64,000 bases of DNA from CAXMRP01 sp965216515 (GCA_965216515.1 OZ244173.1:930001-994000); one strand, 5' to 3'. Positions 8,692 through 17,476 are shown, counted from the stretch's first letter. Notes: generated by a model not told the origin, from the sequence alone. Numbers and translations are program-made.

Positions 8692-10203
8692 ATGGGCCGC
8701 AGGGCGAACGGCCAAAGACGCCGGACAGTGTGGGATCGGATCGTGCAGAAAAATTTATGCCTGGGGACAGGCAGGACAAATCGAATTGGCGTTATCCTGG
8801 CGGTGACGATTGCCGCCATTTTCGGGTTCGGCCAAGTGCCATCAGCGGCGGCCAATGCAAAATATGCCGGTATCGTGGTCGACGCCAAGACCGGGAAGAC
8901 GCTCTATGCCAGCAAGGCGGATGCGCGCCGTTATCCCGCCTCTCTGACCAAAATCATGACCCTCTATCTCCTGTTTGAGGAAATCGAGGCCGGTCGCTTG
9001 AGCGAAAGTTCAAAACTGACCGTGTCCAGAAACGCGGCGGCACAGCCGCCGACCAAACTTGGCCTGAAGCCCGGATCGAAGATCCGCGTCCGCGATGCCA
9101 TTCGCGCGCTTGCCGTCAAGTCCGCCAACGACGTCGCCGTCGTCGTTGCGGAAGCCATTTCCGGTACCGAATCCGAATTCGCCCGCCGAATGACCCGGAC
9201 AGCCCGGCGTCTTGGCATGCATTCGACGACATTCCGCAATGCATCCGGCCTCCCGAATGCCGGTCAGGTGACGACCGCCCGCGACATGGCGCTGCTGGGG
9301 CGCGCCGTGGAGCAGCATTTTCCCGGCCACTACAAGGTCTTCAGCACCCGCGCCTTTTCCTGGCACAAAAAGCGCTACCGCAATCACAATCGGCTTCTGG
9401 GCCGTGTGAAAGGTGTCGACGGCATCAAGACCGGCTACACGCGCGCTTCGGGATACAACTTGGTCACTTCTGTTCGCCACAACGGTCGCCACACGGTGGC
9501 CGTCGTCATGGGCGGACGCACCGGCGCCCGCCGCAACGCCCATATGACGGACCTGATCCGCCGTTATCACGCCAAGGCAAAACGCGGCGGTTCCGATGCC
9601 CCGCTGTTGGCCAGGGCGGCTGTGCGCATCCCGCCGCTTCCCAAGGCGCGGCCGGTTTCAACGGCGATGGCCGCAATTACAAATTCGATCAGCCCGAAGG
9701 CACCGGTTCTCGCGACTGCTGCGCCTATCCAGTTGGCGAGAGCCGCAGCCTTTCGCCCCGCGGCGCGCAACTCCCACAATCCGGCGGTCGATGCCATCGC
9801 TGCCCGGATCAGGGCGGCAAGCGAGGTCGCTGCGCTCGCCTATTCGCAAGGCGAAGGCGATGCCGACACCCTACCCGCAGATTTGACCCGGCTGGCCCAC
9901 AAACGGTATCCGGACAAGGCTCGTTCGCCTGCCGAAGAAAGCGTAAAGTCGATCCCCGCGGGCTGGCAGATCCAGGTCGCCGCAGTTCCGACCGAAAGCA
10001 GTGCCATAAGCGTCCTGAAAAAGGTCCAGGCGAAAGCCGGCGGCCTCCTGAATTCCGCTGATCCGTTTACCCAGCCGGTCGATGCCAACGGCACCCGGCT
10101 ATACCGGGCGCGGTTCGCCGGATTTTCCGGCAAGTCGGAAGCACGCGCGGTTTGCCGGAAACTAAAACGGAAATCGGTTGCTTGCCTGGCGGTGCCAGGC
10201 TGA
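8692..10203 (+). CDS. D-alanyl-D-alanine carboxypeptidase with C-terminal SPOR domain
   Basis: The 503-residue penicillin-binding protein trims peptidoglycan pentapeptides in the periplasm. A signal anchor (about 31-53) ends near SAAANA. The S11 motifs are intact: SLTK (Ser84-Lys87), SAN (144-146) and KTG (246-248). After the catalytic domain comes a proline/alanine-rich linker. A C-terminal SPOR domain (about 424-503, beginning GWQIQVAA) should bind denuded glycan at the septum. A conserved downstream start is not evident, so the first ATG is used. The gene converges with the J-domain gene 43 bp away. Confidence 0.93.
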   Translation: MGRRANGQRRRTVWDRIVQKNLCLGTGRTNRIGVILAVTIAAIFGFGQVPSAAANAKYAGIVVDAKTGKTLYASKADARRYPASLTKIMTLYLLFEEIEAGRLSESSKLTVSRNAAAQPPTKLGLKPGSKIRVRDAIRALAVKSANDVAVVVAEAISGTESEFARRMTRTARRLGMHSTTFRNASGLPNAGQVTTARDMALLGRAVEQHFPGHYKVFSTRAFSWHKKRYRNHNRLLGRVKGVDGIKTGYTRASGYNLVTSVRHNGRHTVAVVMGGRTGARRNAHMTDLIRRYHAKAKRGGSDAPLLARAAVRIPPLPKARPVSTAMAAITNSISPKAPVLATAAPIQLARAAAFRPAARNSHNPAVDAIAARIRAASEVAALAYSQGEGDADTLPADLTRLAHKRYPDKARSPAEESVKSIPAGWQIQVAAVPTESSAISVLKKVQAKAGGLLNSADPFTQPVDANGTRLYRARFAGFSGKSEARAVCRKLKRKSVACLAVPG

Positions 10204-10246
10204 AGATTTTGTAGCGTTGTGTTGTGTAGGAGCGTAGGCGATGATT

Positions 10247-10933
10247 TCACCCGAGAAGCTTGTCCTTGGCCTCATTGATCTTGGCGGCGAGCGCAGCGGA
10301 GCCGCCACGGTCGGGGTGGACCTGTTTGATGAGGCGGCGATGGGCCTCACGGATTTCCGCCTCGCCGGCGCCCGCCGCAAGCCCAAGGATTTCGTAGGCT
10401 TCCTCCGTGCTCATGCCGACCGCGCCCGCCGTCGGGCCAGTCCGCCTGTCGCCACGGTCCTCTCCATCACCCCGCCATCCCGCGTGGCTCCGATCGAGAT
10501 AACCTTCCAGGAGGCGGAGTGACTCCTCGTCACCATCGAAATCCACCGCCACTTCCATCAGAACATCCAGCGGCAGGTCCGACAATGTTCGCCCCTCATG
10601 GCGACCGGCGAGAATCCGGCCATCCAGCGCGCCGGTGTCGTGATCAAGTGTCATTTCCAGTCCCGCTGACCGGACCCTTGAAGTTCCCCCGGCAGTCCTC
10701 TTGCCAGTCGTAAAGAACCCACCGCGACGCAAAATCGAAAATCCCAGAACGGCCACAGGCACAGCCCATGCGAACTGACGCATGGCGAACAGGCCAACCG
10801 CACTGGCAATGAGGAATGCCCCTGTACCCCGCTGCAATCCGGCGGCCAATGCTGCCGGTGGAGCGTTGAGGAAAAGCCGCAGCACCAGGACCAATACGGC
10901 TGCTACGGCAATCAGCAAAAAGATCGTGCTCAT
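10247..10933 (-). CDS. Membrane-anchored protein with C-terminal J domain
   Basis: The 228-residue protein has two hydrophobic segments (about 2-22 and 40-68), a middle region with LDGRILAGRHEGRTLSDLPLDVL, and a C-terminal J domain. The J domain runs STEEAYEILGL to the end and contains the HPD tripeptide (QVHPDRGG) needed to stimulate DnaK ATPase. This arrangement resembles Tim14/Pam18-type J proteins rather than soluble DnaJ. Its start overlaps the stop of the VWA gene by 4 bp (ATGA), so the two proteins are made together. The client is unknown. Confidence 0.85.
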   Translation of the reverse strand: MSTIFLLIAVAAVLVLVLRLFLNAPPAALAAGLQRGTGAFLIASAVGLFAMRQFAWAVPVAVLGFSILRRGGFFTTGKRTAGGTSRVRSAGLEMTLDHDTGALDGRILAGRHEGRTLSDLPLDVLMEVAVDFDGDEESLRLLEGYLDRSHAGWRGDGEDRGDRRTGPTAGAVGMSTEEAYEILGLAAGAGEAEIREAHRRLIKQVHPDRGGSAALAAKINEAKDKLLG

Positions 10934-11658
10934 TTTCCGATCCTGGAAACCAACAATTTCGCTGCTTTGTCAGGCGAAGCCTCAAGCGCCTTGCGGCCGC
11001 CGGCGGCATAGGTCGCCACCGCACCCAGCATGGCGCGCAATTCGCTGGCCGCGGCAGTGTTGAACGGAAGATAGGCGCCTCCTGTCAATCGTGCGATCTC
11101 ACGAAATGCCGATCCGGCCACCGGATCATGGCCTTCATGAAACATGAAGGCCTTGACGCCCAGAAGGCCGATCTCGCCGGCAATCTGGCAAAGCTTGTCG
11201 ACGTCTTCTTCCATCGCATCGCCGACATAGACCAGCGCGGCGACAGGCCGCGTTTGCGCGACGCGCCTGGTGTGGGCAAGCACCTTGCGGATCTGCGTAT
11301 GCCCGCCCCGGCAGTCGATTTTTACCATCATGTCCCGCAGCGCGGCCGTATTTTCCGCCCACTTCGAGGCCTGGCACTCGCCAAATCCGCGGAAGTAGAC
11401 GAGTTGGACGGCAAGTCCGCCGACCTCTCCGGCGGCATCGAACATCTCTGCCTGCAGTTCGCACGCCAGATCCCATGTTGGCTGGCGACTCATGGTCGCA
11501 TCCAATGCAAATATCAATCGTCCGCGCGCCGCTGGCGAGACGGGTCCCAGAGCCGCGGCTTTCTTCAGGAACGCATCGACTTCGGAACGCGGCGACGGCC
11601 TTGCCGGCGGCTGATCCTGTGCCTTGTCCTTCGCCGGGAGTTCGCTTTTCTTCGTCAT
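10930..11658 (-). CDS. VWA-domain protein of unknown role, coupled to a J-domain protein
   Basis: The 242-residue protein has a charged, proline-rich N-terminus (about 1-45) and then a von Willebrand A-like fold. The MIDAS residues are recognisable: DATMS as a DxTxS variant, the Thr in GGHTQ, and the Asp in YVGDAMEED. No signal peptide or membrane helix is visible, so it is probably cytoplasmic. The ATG at 11658 is preceded by GGGTAGGGTG; a GTG three bases earlier is the alternative. It overlaps the downstream J-domain gene by 4 bp. Function is not known to me. Confidence 0.8.
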   Translation of the reverse strand: MTKKSELPAKDKAQDQPPARPSPRSEVDAFLKKAAALGPVSPAARGRLIFALDATMSRQPTWDLACELQAEMFDAAGEVGGLAVQLVYFRGFGECQASKWAENTAALRDMMVKIDCRGGHTQIRKVLAHTRRVAQTRPVAALVYVGDAMEEDVDKLCQIAGEIGLLGVKAFMFHEGHDPVAGSAFREIARLTGGAYLPFNTAAASELRAMLGAVATYAAGGRKALEASPDKAAKLLVSRIGK

Positions 11659-11866
11659 CACCCTACCCGCGTGTTACAGCCGAAACGGGCGCATCAGCCA
11701 TCGGCCCAACGCCGATCCGATGGCTTAACATGATGTGGGCTTTTACCGACACAGGGCAAGGCCCGGCGAATGCCGATCCGATACCAACCCCGTCAAAACG
11801 GCACCGCCGCATTCCAGGGGGTCGCCTTTGTCGACAGCGATCGTGGCCTCGGAATGGCGTTGGCGC

Positions 11867-12301
11867 CTAAAGCAGGCCCATTTCTGCAAGCTCACGCCGC
11901 AGTGTCGCCGGCATGTTCTGATCCGTTGCCCCGCCGGCCAGATCAGCCGGCGCATCGTCCGGTCCCAGATACCGCCACCCTTGAAAGGGCCGCCGCGGTT
12001 GCGACATGGTTTGCACCCAGGCCGACTCCAACACCAGATGGCAACGGCGAATTCCCGCCTCGTCGCGGAACGGACGGATGTCCAGAAGACGTTGGCGCAC
12101 CTGGATCGATCCGCGAATAACCCAGTAAAGCGAGCCACCGTCGAGAAGTTCCGCCTTGCGGCGGGGAATCATGCGGGTTGTGTGGGTCACCTCAACCGGC
12201 TCCCCCTGGCTGCGCAGCCGCGCCAGACGTTGAAGCACGTGTTCTTCCAGTTGTTCAGGTGAATCGATACCGACACACAGTTTCAGGAGGTGAAGCGCCA
12301 T
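11867..12301 (-). CDS. DUF1489 family protein
   Basis: The 144-residue protein matches DUF1489, conserved across Alphaproteobacteria. Hallmarks are MALHLLKLCVG at the start, HTTRMIPRRKAELLDGGSLYWVI in the middle, and QPRRPFQGWRYL toward the end. No function is established. The 208 bp between its stop and the next gene downstream (VWA) hold no recognisable gene. The dodecin gene is divergent, 96 bp away. Confidence 0.9.
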   Translation of the reverse strand: MALHLLKLCVGIDSPEQLEEHVLQRLARLRSQGEPVEVTHTTRMIPRRKAELLDGGSLYWVIRGSIQVRQRLLDIRPFRDEAGIRRCHLVLESAWVQTMSQPRRPFQGWRYLGPDDAPADLAGGATDQNMPATLRRELAEMGLL

Positions 12302-12397
12302 GGTATGAACTTAACGTGCTGGCGTGCATGGCACAAAAGCGCCATACACCCTGTCCACATAGTTCACATCCAACCCAAATCACTGGAGGCCTCCCCC

Positions 12398-12601
12398 ATG
12401 ACAGTCGCCAAAGTCACGGAAATCACCGCCGCATCGCCCAAAAGCATCGAAGATGCCATTGAGAACGGCATCGAACGGGCCAGCAAAACCCTCGACAAGG
12501 TCAAGGGCGCCTGGGTTCAGCAGATCACCGTCGAATGCGAAGATGGAAAAATTTCGGAATGGCGGGTCAATATGAAGGTGAGTTTCCTGCTCAAGGACTG
12601 A
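12398..12601 (+). CDS. Dodecin family flavin-binding protein
   Basis: The 67-residue protein is a complete dodecin: KVTEITAASPKSIEDAIENGI, then GAWVQQITVECEDGKISEWRVNMKVSF. The Trp in GAWV matches the residue that stacks on flavin in bacterial dodecins. Dodecins form hollow dodecamers that store or buffer flavins. The ATG at 12398 follows CTGGAGG; the open frame upstream to 12290 is not dodecin-like. Confidence 0.93.
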   Translation: MTVAKVTEITAASPKSIEDAIENGIERASKTLDKVKGAWVQQITVECEDGKISEWRVNMKVSFLLKD

Positions 12602-12634
12602 TCCCGGCCGCTCGCTGGGAAAACTAATCCCAAG

Positions 12635-12665
12635 CCGATCGCGTACCCGCCGGTACGCCGATCGG
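12635..12665. terminator. Strong hairpin between convergent dodecin and sdaA genes
   Basis: CCGATCG-CGTACC pairs with GGTACG-C-CGATCGG: a 13-bp stem with one bulged C and a 4-nt CGCC loop. It sits between the two convergent stop codons. Neither side has a U-run, so it may act as a weak bidirectional terminator or an mRNA 3' stabiliser. Confidence 0.5.
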
Positions 12666-12694
12666 CGCTCCTGCCCGGGGCGCCCCGCCACCAC

Positions 12695-14107
12695 TCAACA
12701 TTCCACAACATTGACCGCCAGCCCGCCGGTCGATGTCTCCTTGTATTTTTCGCTCATATCCTGCCCGGTCTGGCGCATGGTCTCGATGCATTCGTCAAGC
12801 GGCACGAAGTGCCTGCCGTCGGCCCGCAGCGCGAGGGACGCGGCGGTAACCGCCTTCACTGCCCCCAGCGCGTTCCGCTCGATGCACGGAACCTGAACCA
12901 ATCCCCCGATCGGATCGCATGTCATGCCAAGGTGATGCTCAAGGGCGATTTCCGCGGCATTTTCCACCTGGGCGTTTGTGCCGCCGAGCGCCGCCGCCAG
13001 GCCGGCCGCCGCCATCGCGGATGCCGAGCCGACTTCGCCCTGACATCCCACTTCCGCGCCGGATATCGATGCGTTGTGCTTGATAATCCCGCCGATGGCC
13101 GCAGCGGTGAGCAAGAATGTCCGGATGCCCTCTTCGTGACTGCCGACGCAATGGTCCCGGTAATAGCGGATGGTCGCCGGAATCACGCCTGCGGCCCCGT
13201 TGGTCGGCGCCGTGACGATCCGCCCACCGGCAGCATTTTCCTCGTTGACCGCCATGGCATAGACGGAAAGCCAATCCATCACCCTGTGGGGTTGCAGGAA
13301 ATTCGCGCCCTGTTCCTGCACCAGCTTTTCGTGGATGTCGGCAGCGCGCCGACGAACCGCCAATCCGCCCGGCAGGATGCCCCGCGTGGACAGGCCGCGA
13401 TTGATCGATCCGTCCATCGCAGACCAGACGGCATCTAGCCCGCGATCAAGATCCCCGCCGCTGTCCAGATTGATTTCATTGGCGCGTTTCATGGCGGCAA
13501 TCGACATGGCATGAGTTTCGCCGAGAGCCAGCATCGAACGCGCACTGTCAAAAGGAAACGGGACATCGCGAATGGCTGCGGCATCCGATGCGCCCGACGC
13601 CGACAGGGCAGCCGAACCCTCACCGGAATCGCACGCTTCGATTTCACTGTCCTCAACGACGAAACCGCCCCCGACCGAGTAGTAAGTCCGTTCCGTCAGC
13701 AGTGAGCCGTCATCGCCGAATGCCCGAAATATCATGCCATTGGCGTGGCCGGGCAACGCCGGCCCGAAATCGAAGACGATATCGGCTTCCGGCGCAAACC
13801 GGACATGCGCCAACCCCGCCAGAACAAGCCGGCCGTCGCGCGCACACCGGCTCAGAATATCTGGCACGCCGTCGGGATCGACACGATCGGGATGACAACC
13901 GCAAAGGCCGAGCTGAACCGCCTCGCCGGTCCCATGTCCCTTGCCGGTATAGGCAAGCGAGCCATGAAGCGTGACCGTGACATGCCGGGCACGAACCTCA
14001 TCGCGCAGAACATCCAGAAAGAAGGCTGCCGCCACCATCGGGCCGACCGTGTGGGAACTCGAAGGCCCCAAGCCGATCTTGAATATGTCGAAAACGCTCA
14101 AGAACAT
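12695..14107 (-). CDS. sdaA: L-serine ammonia-lyase (iron-sulfur dependent)
   Basis: The 470-residue single-chain enzyme deaminates L-serine to pyruvate. The beta domain begins MFLSVFDIFKIGLGPSSSHT. The alpha domain carries the conserved cysteines expected to bind the 4Fe-4S cluster: GCQGEVGSAS, MTCDPIGG and QVPCIERNA. Length is normal for the type II fused form. The ATG at 14107 is chosen over a GTG at 14113 because it begins the conserved motif. Confidence 0.96.
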   Translation of the reverse strand: MFLSVFDIFKIGLGPSSSHTVGPMVAAAFFLDVLRDEVRARHVTVTLHGSLAYTGKGHGTGEAVQLGLCGCHPDRVDPDGVPDILSRCARDGRLVLAGLAHVRFAPEADIVFDFGPALPGHANGMIFRAFGDDGSLLTERTYYSVGGGFVVEDSEIEACDSGEGSAALSASGASDAAAIRDVPFPFDSARSMLALGETHAMSIAAMKRANEINLDSGGDLDRGLDAVWSAMDGSINRGLSTRGILPGGLAVRRRAADIHEKLVQEQGANFLQPHRVMDWLSVYAMAVNEENAAGGRIVTAPTNGAAGVIPATIRYYRDHCVGSHEEGIRTFLLTAAAIGGIIKHNASISGAEVGCQGEVGSASAMAAAGLAAALGGTNAQVENAAEIALEHHLGMTCDPIGGLVQVPCIERNALGAVKAVTAASLALRADGRHFVPLDECIETMRQTGQDMSEKYKETSTGGLAVNVVEC

Positions 14108-14366
14108 GACCACGCCACCACGAACCGAATGCTGTTCGCCTTACACGAATGCCGGGCCCGCAACAGTTCCTTCAGCGACCAGGAGACGTCGCCAGCGCCA
14201 AAGGGGTCGCGACATACCGGCGGTCGGCACCAGTTAAGGTTTATCGCCGGTAACCCGTTAATTTGCACTCATCATGTTCGGCAATAATCCTGCGATGTCG
14301 GCCGCGATCGGCTATCCCTAAGCGGCGCCGGTGTAAATTCGGCCGGACTGGTCGAGAGCGGAAACC

Positions 14367-14519
14367 ATGCGACGAGCGAACTGGAAACCGGAAGAGCAGA
14401 TTTTGTGGCGCAGTGAATTCGGCCGGGCATGGATTCACTATGGCATCGTTGCCTGCGTCCTTGGAATTCTGCTTGTGACGCTGGTCGGGATTTCCGGCGG
14501 CATCACCGGTGTAAACTAG
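14367..14519 (+). CDS. Candidate 50-residue single-helix membrane protein
   Basis: An open frame of 50 codons from the ATG at 14367, preceded by GAGAGCGG, encodes a charged, Trp-containing N-terminus (MRRANWKPEEQILWRSEFGR). One hydrophobic helix (about 23-45) follows. Its stop shares CTAG with the stop of the convergent rhodanese gene. I do not recognise a family. The sensible RBS, amphipathic-then-hydrophobic layout and overlapping stops favour a real gene; length alone does not. Confidence 0.5.
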   Translation: MRRANWKPEEQILWRSEFGRAWIHYGIVACVLGILLVTLVGISGGITGVN

Positions 14520-14959
14520 TCCGGCGGACCCGCACGCCCTTCCGTCTTGGTATCCTGCTCCCCGCCCGGCAATTCGACCGGTCCGCCCGCTTCCTTCCAC
14601 TCAGAAAATCCCCCGGCAATGTGAGCAACCGGTTCAAGTCCCATGTCAGCGGCGGTCTTGGTCGCCAACGCCGAACGCCAACCGGCCGCGCAGAAAAACA
14701 GAAAAGGCCCATCACCAGAAAATTCGGCGCGGTGATAGGGGCTGTCGGGGTCAACCCAGAACTCCAGCATTCCACGCGGACAGTGCATGGCACCGGGAAT
14801 TTTTCCCTCCGGGTGAAGCTCCCGGACATCCCTGAGATCGACGAACAAGGCCCGGCCGTCCTTATGAAGGTCCAGTGCACGCGCCACATCAACGGATTCA
14901 ACCTGCCGTTCCGCTTCCTCAATCAGGGCGCGATAGCCTTTGGTGATGTTCTGGGGCAA
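14516..14959 (-). CDS. Rhodanese-like domain protein, TTG start
   Basis: The 147-residue protein is a single rhodanese domain. FVDLRDVRE marks the first half, and FFCAAGWRSALA carries the active-site Cys in a CxxGWR loop. Such proteins transfer sulfane sulfur or act as redox relays. The frame is open to 15070, but homologous-looking sequence begins at PQNITKGYRALIEEAE. A TTG at 14959 preceded by GGCGAGGCG is the best start. The stop overlaps the small plus-strand gene. Confidence 0.85.
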   Translation of the reverse strand: MPQNITKGYRALIEEAERQVESVDVARALDLHKDGRALFVDLRDVRELHPEGKIPGAMHCPRGMLEFWVDPDSPYHRAEFSGDGPFLFFCAAGWRSALATKTAADMGLEPVAHIAGGFSEWKEAGGPVELPGGEQDTKTEGRAGPPD

Positions 14960-15548
14960 CTGATTTTTACGCCTCGCCGAACGATGCAAACACGCGCTGA
15001 AATGCCGGCACCGGCCCGCACTTCGATTTGCCTTTCGGCCCTGCCGGCGTTCCGGCGCCGCAACGCCCATTTCGGCCGCACGGCCCCGTTGGCGCTATCA
15101 ACCGGGAATGGCAGGATGCCATCTGATCCCATGGCGCGGCGGAAAACACTCCGGCCATGGGGAAGCGATCGCTGCCCGAGACTACCGGGATGCCACGATG
15201 GTTGTGTCCCCGCTTGTCACAGCCAGGACGACGAGAAGGATCCCGGCCATGATCGAAAAAGTCAGAAAGGCGGCGCGCCAACACGACAGCGGATTGGAAT
15301 GCATTCTGTATGTAACCCCGGTCCCCGTTTCCCCGCTCGGTCGGTCCCCAAATCCGCACGCGATTCGAACTGGCGACCTTGCAAAGGCGCGCGGACATTA
15401 ATCATTCGGTAATCCTTGCGCAAGGCCATTTGTCTGTGCGCGGACGCCCGGGCGGAGCGAAAGCTGTCAGCGACGATTTGGACCGGCCAATCACTTGAAC
15501 CGGAACGAATTATTCGGCAGGAATGGCCGCCTGTTTCCGGACCCGCTC
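14960..15548. other. Largely non-coding stretch between rhodanese and DMT genes
   Basis: About 590 bp lie between the divergent rhodanese and transporter starts. The longer open frames here do not look like proteins. One small minus-strand frame (15182-15304) is listed separately. TTCGAA near 15364 recalls a tRNA T-loop, but flanking bases do not form stems. No clear promoter was found. Confidence 0.5.
15182..15304 (-). CDS. Candidate 40-residue single-helix membrane peptide
   Basis: A 40-codon frame from the ATG at 15304 encodes a short N-terminus and then a strongly hydrophobic helix (AAFLTFSIMAGILLVVLAV), followed by a polar tail. A purine-rich ACCGGGG lies about 12 bases before the start, which is weak. 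It is in the same direction as the rhodanese gene, about 220 bp upstream. No family is recognised. Composition is the main argument. Confidence 0.35.
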   Translation of the reverse strand: MHSNPLSCWRAAFLTFSIMAGILLVVLAVTSGDTTIVASR

Positions 15549-16454
15549 ATGCCTTCCAATGCCACGTCTCCATTGGATCCGATCCGTCGACCCATGTCGA
15601 CCGACATCGTGCTGGTTCTTCTTCTCGGCATCATGTGGGGATCAGCCTTCCCGGCGATCAAGGTGGCCGTCGGCGCCGTGGAACCCGTTCACGTTGTCAT
15701 TTTGCGAACGGGAATTGGTGCCGCTGTCTTGGTTGCCTGGATGCTCTTGCGGTCGATTGCCTTCCCCAGCGATCCCAGGGCCTGGGCACAGTTGGCCATC
15801 ATGGCCCTTTTGAACACTATTCTGCCTTTCTTCCTGATTGCGTGGGGCGAACAACATGTCGATGCCGGAATTGCCGCCCTTTTGATGGGTTCCGGACCGC
15901 TGTTTGCACTCCTGATCAGTCATATGACGACAACCGATGACCGGCTGTCCGGCCCGAAACTGGCCGGCGTGGCACTCGGTTTTGCCGGTGTTGTGACGAT
16001 AATCGGGACGACGGCTATTCGCGGCCTGGGCCAAGATATCGTCGGCCAGATCGCGATTTTCTCCGCCAATTTATGCTACGTGGTCTCCGGCGGCATGATC
16101 CGCTATGTGCGCGACGTCAGCCCGCAAGCCATGGCCGCGGTCACGGTTTTGTGGGGCTTCATTTTTTGCCTGCCGCTGATTGTGATCTATGGCCTGCCAC
16201 CGGTTCGACAACTCAACGGCGAGGTTTTGATGGCGGTCATCTGGCTGGGCGCCGTGTTGACCGGCGGCACATACGTCATGCGGTTCCATATCGCTCGCAA
16301 GGTCGGCTACAGCTACATGGCGCTTGCCACATTTGTTATCCCCGTTTCAGGTGTTGCGCTGTCGGCGGTGTGGCTCGGCGAAACGATATCCGCCAGGACG
16401 GCGATTGCCCTTCTCCTGATCGTTTCCGGATTTGTCGTCGCACGCGCCCGCTGA
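15549..16454 (+). CDS. DMT-superfamily (EamA) transporter
   Basis: The 301-residue protein has ten predicted membrane helices in two EamA repeats. The first begins IVLVLLLGIMWGSAFPAIKVAVG and the second begins near residue 146 (GQIAIFSANLCYVVSGGMI). Such carriers export amino acids, nucleosides or other metabolites; the substrate is not predictable. Three Met codons are possible (15495, 15549, 15594); 15549 leaves a short N-terminus before helix 1. It is divergent from the rhodanese gene. Confidence 0.9.
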   Translation: MPSNATSPLDPIRRPMSTDIVLVLLLGIMWGSAFPAIKVAVGAVEPVHVVILRTGIGAAVLVAWMLLRSIAFPSDPRAWAQLAIMALLNTILPFFLIAWGEQHVDAGIAALLMGSGPLFALLISHMTTTDDRLSGPKLAGVALGFAGVVTIIGTTAIRGLGQDIVGQIAIFSANLCYVVSGGMIRYVRDVSPQAMAAVTVLWGFIFCLPLIVIYGLPPVRQLNGEVLMAVIWLGAVLTGGTYVMRFHIARKVGYSYMALATFVIPVSGVALSAVWLGETISARTAIALLLIVSGFVVARAR

Positions 16455-16524
16455 CACGGCCAAACCGACCCGCCAGACGGACGGGCAGCCAGCCACCTGC
16501 AAGCCGCGGTCATCACGGTTGTAT

Positions 16525-16548
16525 TTAATTAACAATTACGTTAATTAA
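16525..16548. promoter_or_regulatory. Perfect AT-rich inverted repeat upstream of the DUF899 gene
   Basis: TTAATTAAC (16525-16533) and GTTAATTAA (16540-16548) form a perfect 9-bp dyad with a 6-bp AATTAC spacer. It lies in an AT-rich island (about 16520-16562) that is unlike the GC-rich surroundings. The DUF899 start is 45 bp downstream, so the dyad probably overlaps its promoter and may bind a dimeric repressor. The regulator is unknown. Confidence 0.5.
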
Positions 16549-16593
16549 AAAATATATTAATCAATGGGGACAAACATTCTCAGGAGACAGAGC

Positions 16594-17277
16594 ATGTCCG
16601 TCGCACACAATACGCGCTTTCCCGGCGAAGATCCGGCCTATCGCCAAGCCCGGGACGAACTGCTGGATGCGGAACTGAAGCTTGATCGCATGGTCAAGCG
16701 GGTTGCCTCCCTGCGCCGCGACCTGCCGCTTGGCGGCCCGGTCCCGCAGGATTACTGCTTTCAGACGCTCGCCGACGGGGTCGAACGCGACATCCGTTTG
16801 TCGGAATTGTTCGCACCGGACAAGGACACGCTTTTCCTCTACAGCTTCATGTACGCCCCGTCCGACAGCGCGCCCTGCCCGGCCTGCACAAGCCTTGTCG
16901 ATGGGTTCAACGGGATCGCCGACCACATTGCAGACCGGATCAACATGGCCGTCGTCGCCAAGGCTCCGATCTCGAAAACGATGGAGCTGGCCAAAAGCCG
17001 CGGCTGGACGAAAATACGGTTCCTGTCGTCTCACGACAACAGCTTCAACGAAGACTATCACGCTGTGAACACCCGCGAAATGCAAATCCCGGCGGCCAAT
17101 GTTTTCGTTCGCAAAGGCAACGAAGTTCGCCACTTCTGGAGTGCCGAACTGCTTTATGTCGACCGTCCCGAACATCCGCGCCACGTCGATCAGATCTGGC
17201 CGATCTGGAACATCCTCGACATGACGCCCGAAGGCAGAGGTACGGACTGGTTCCCGAAGCTGAATTACGCGGATTGA
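16594..17277 (+). CDS. DUF899 thioredoxin-fold family protein
   Basis: The 227-residue protein matches the DUF899 (AhpC/TSA-like thioredoxin fold) family. Landmarks are ARDELLDAELKL at the start, FLYSFMYAP and CPACTSLVDGFNG around a CPAC redox-type motif, then FLSSHDNSFNEDYH, and WPIWNILDMTPEGRG at the C-terminus. The activity is unproven; a peroxiredoxin- or thioredoxin-like redox role is possible because of the CxxC. AGGAGA lies eight bases before the ATG at 16594, so this start is preferred over one at 16564. Confidence 0.9.
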   Translation: MSVAHNTRFPGEDPAYRQARDELLDAELKLDRMVKRVASLRRDLPLGGPVPQDYCFQTLADGVERDIRLSELFAPDKDTLFLYSFMYAPSDSAPCPACTSLVDGFNGIADHIADRINMAVVAKAPISKTMELAKSRGWTKIRFLSSHDNSFNEDYHAVNTREMQIPAANVFVRKGNEVRHFWSAELLYVDRPEHPRHVDQIWPIWNILDMTPEGRGTDWFPKLNYAD

Positions 17278-17476
17278 GTTTCAGCCGGCCCGGGCGGGCC
17301 GCGGTTCGTTGAGGCGCCTTGTACGGCAACGGGACCGGCCGGTGTTTGCGCCGACCTTCCGGTCAACACGGCCGCAAAGCCCCAAGCCGGCCCTGGGGCG
17401 GGAAATTGAACCCGACGGATATGCCGGCTTCGGGCCGGTCTCCAAAGCGGCAAGACAGGGGATGCAATTGCAGCGG

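Noticed and set aside
8426..8779. Long N-terminal extension of the phasin
   Set aside because: It runs through the promoter and operators and encodes low-complexity sequence. A good RBS precedes the start at 8425.
15350..15385. tRNA-like TTCGAA segment
   Set aside because: The bases around it do not pair as a T-stem, and no acceptor or anticodon arm can be drawn.
15108..15401. 97-codon plus-strand open frame between rhodanese and DMT genes
   Set aside because: No RBS, no protein-like composition, and it overlaps a more plausible small membrane frame on the other strand.
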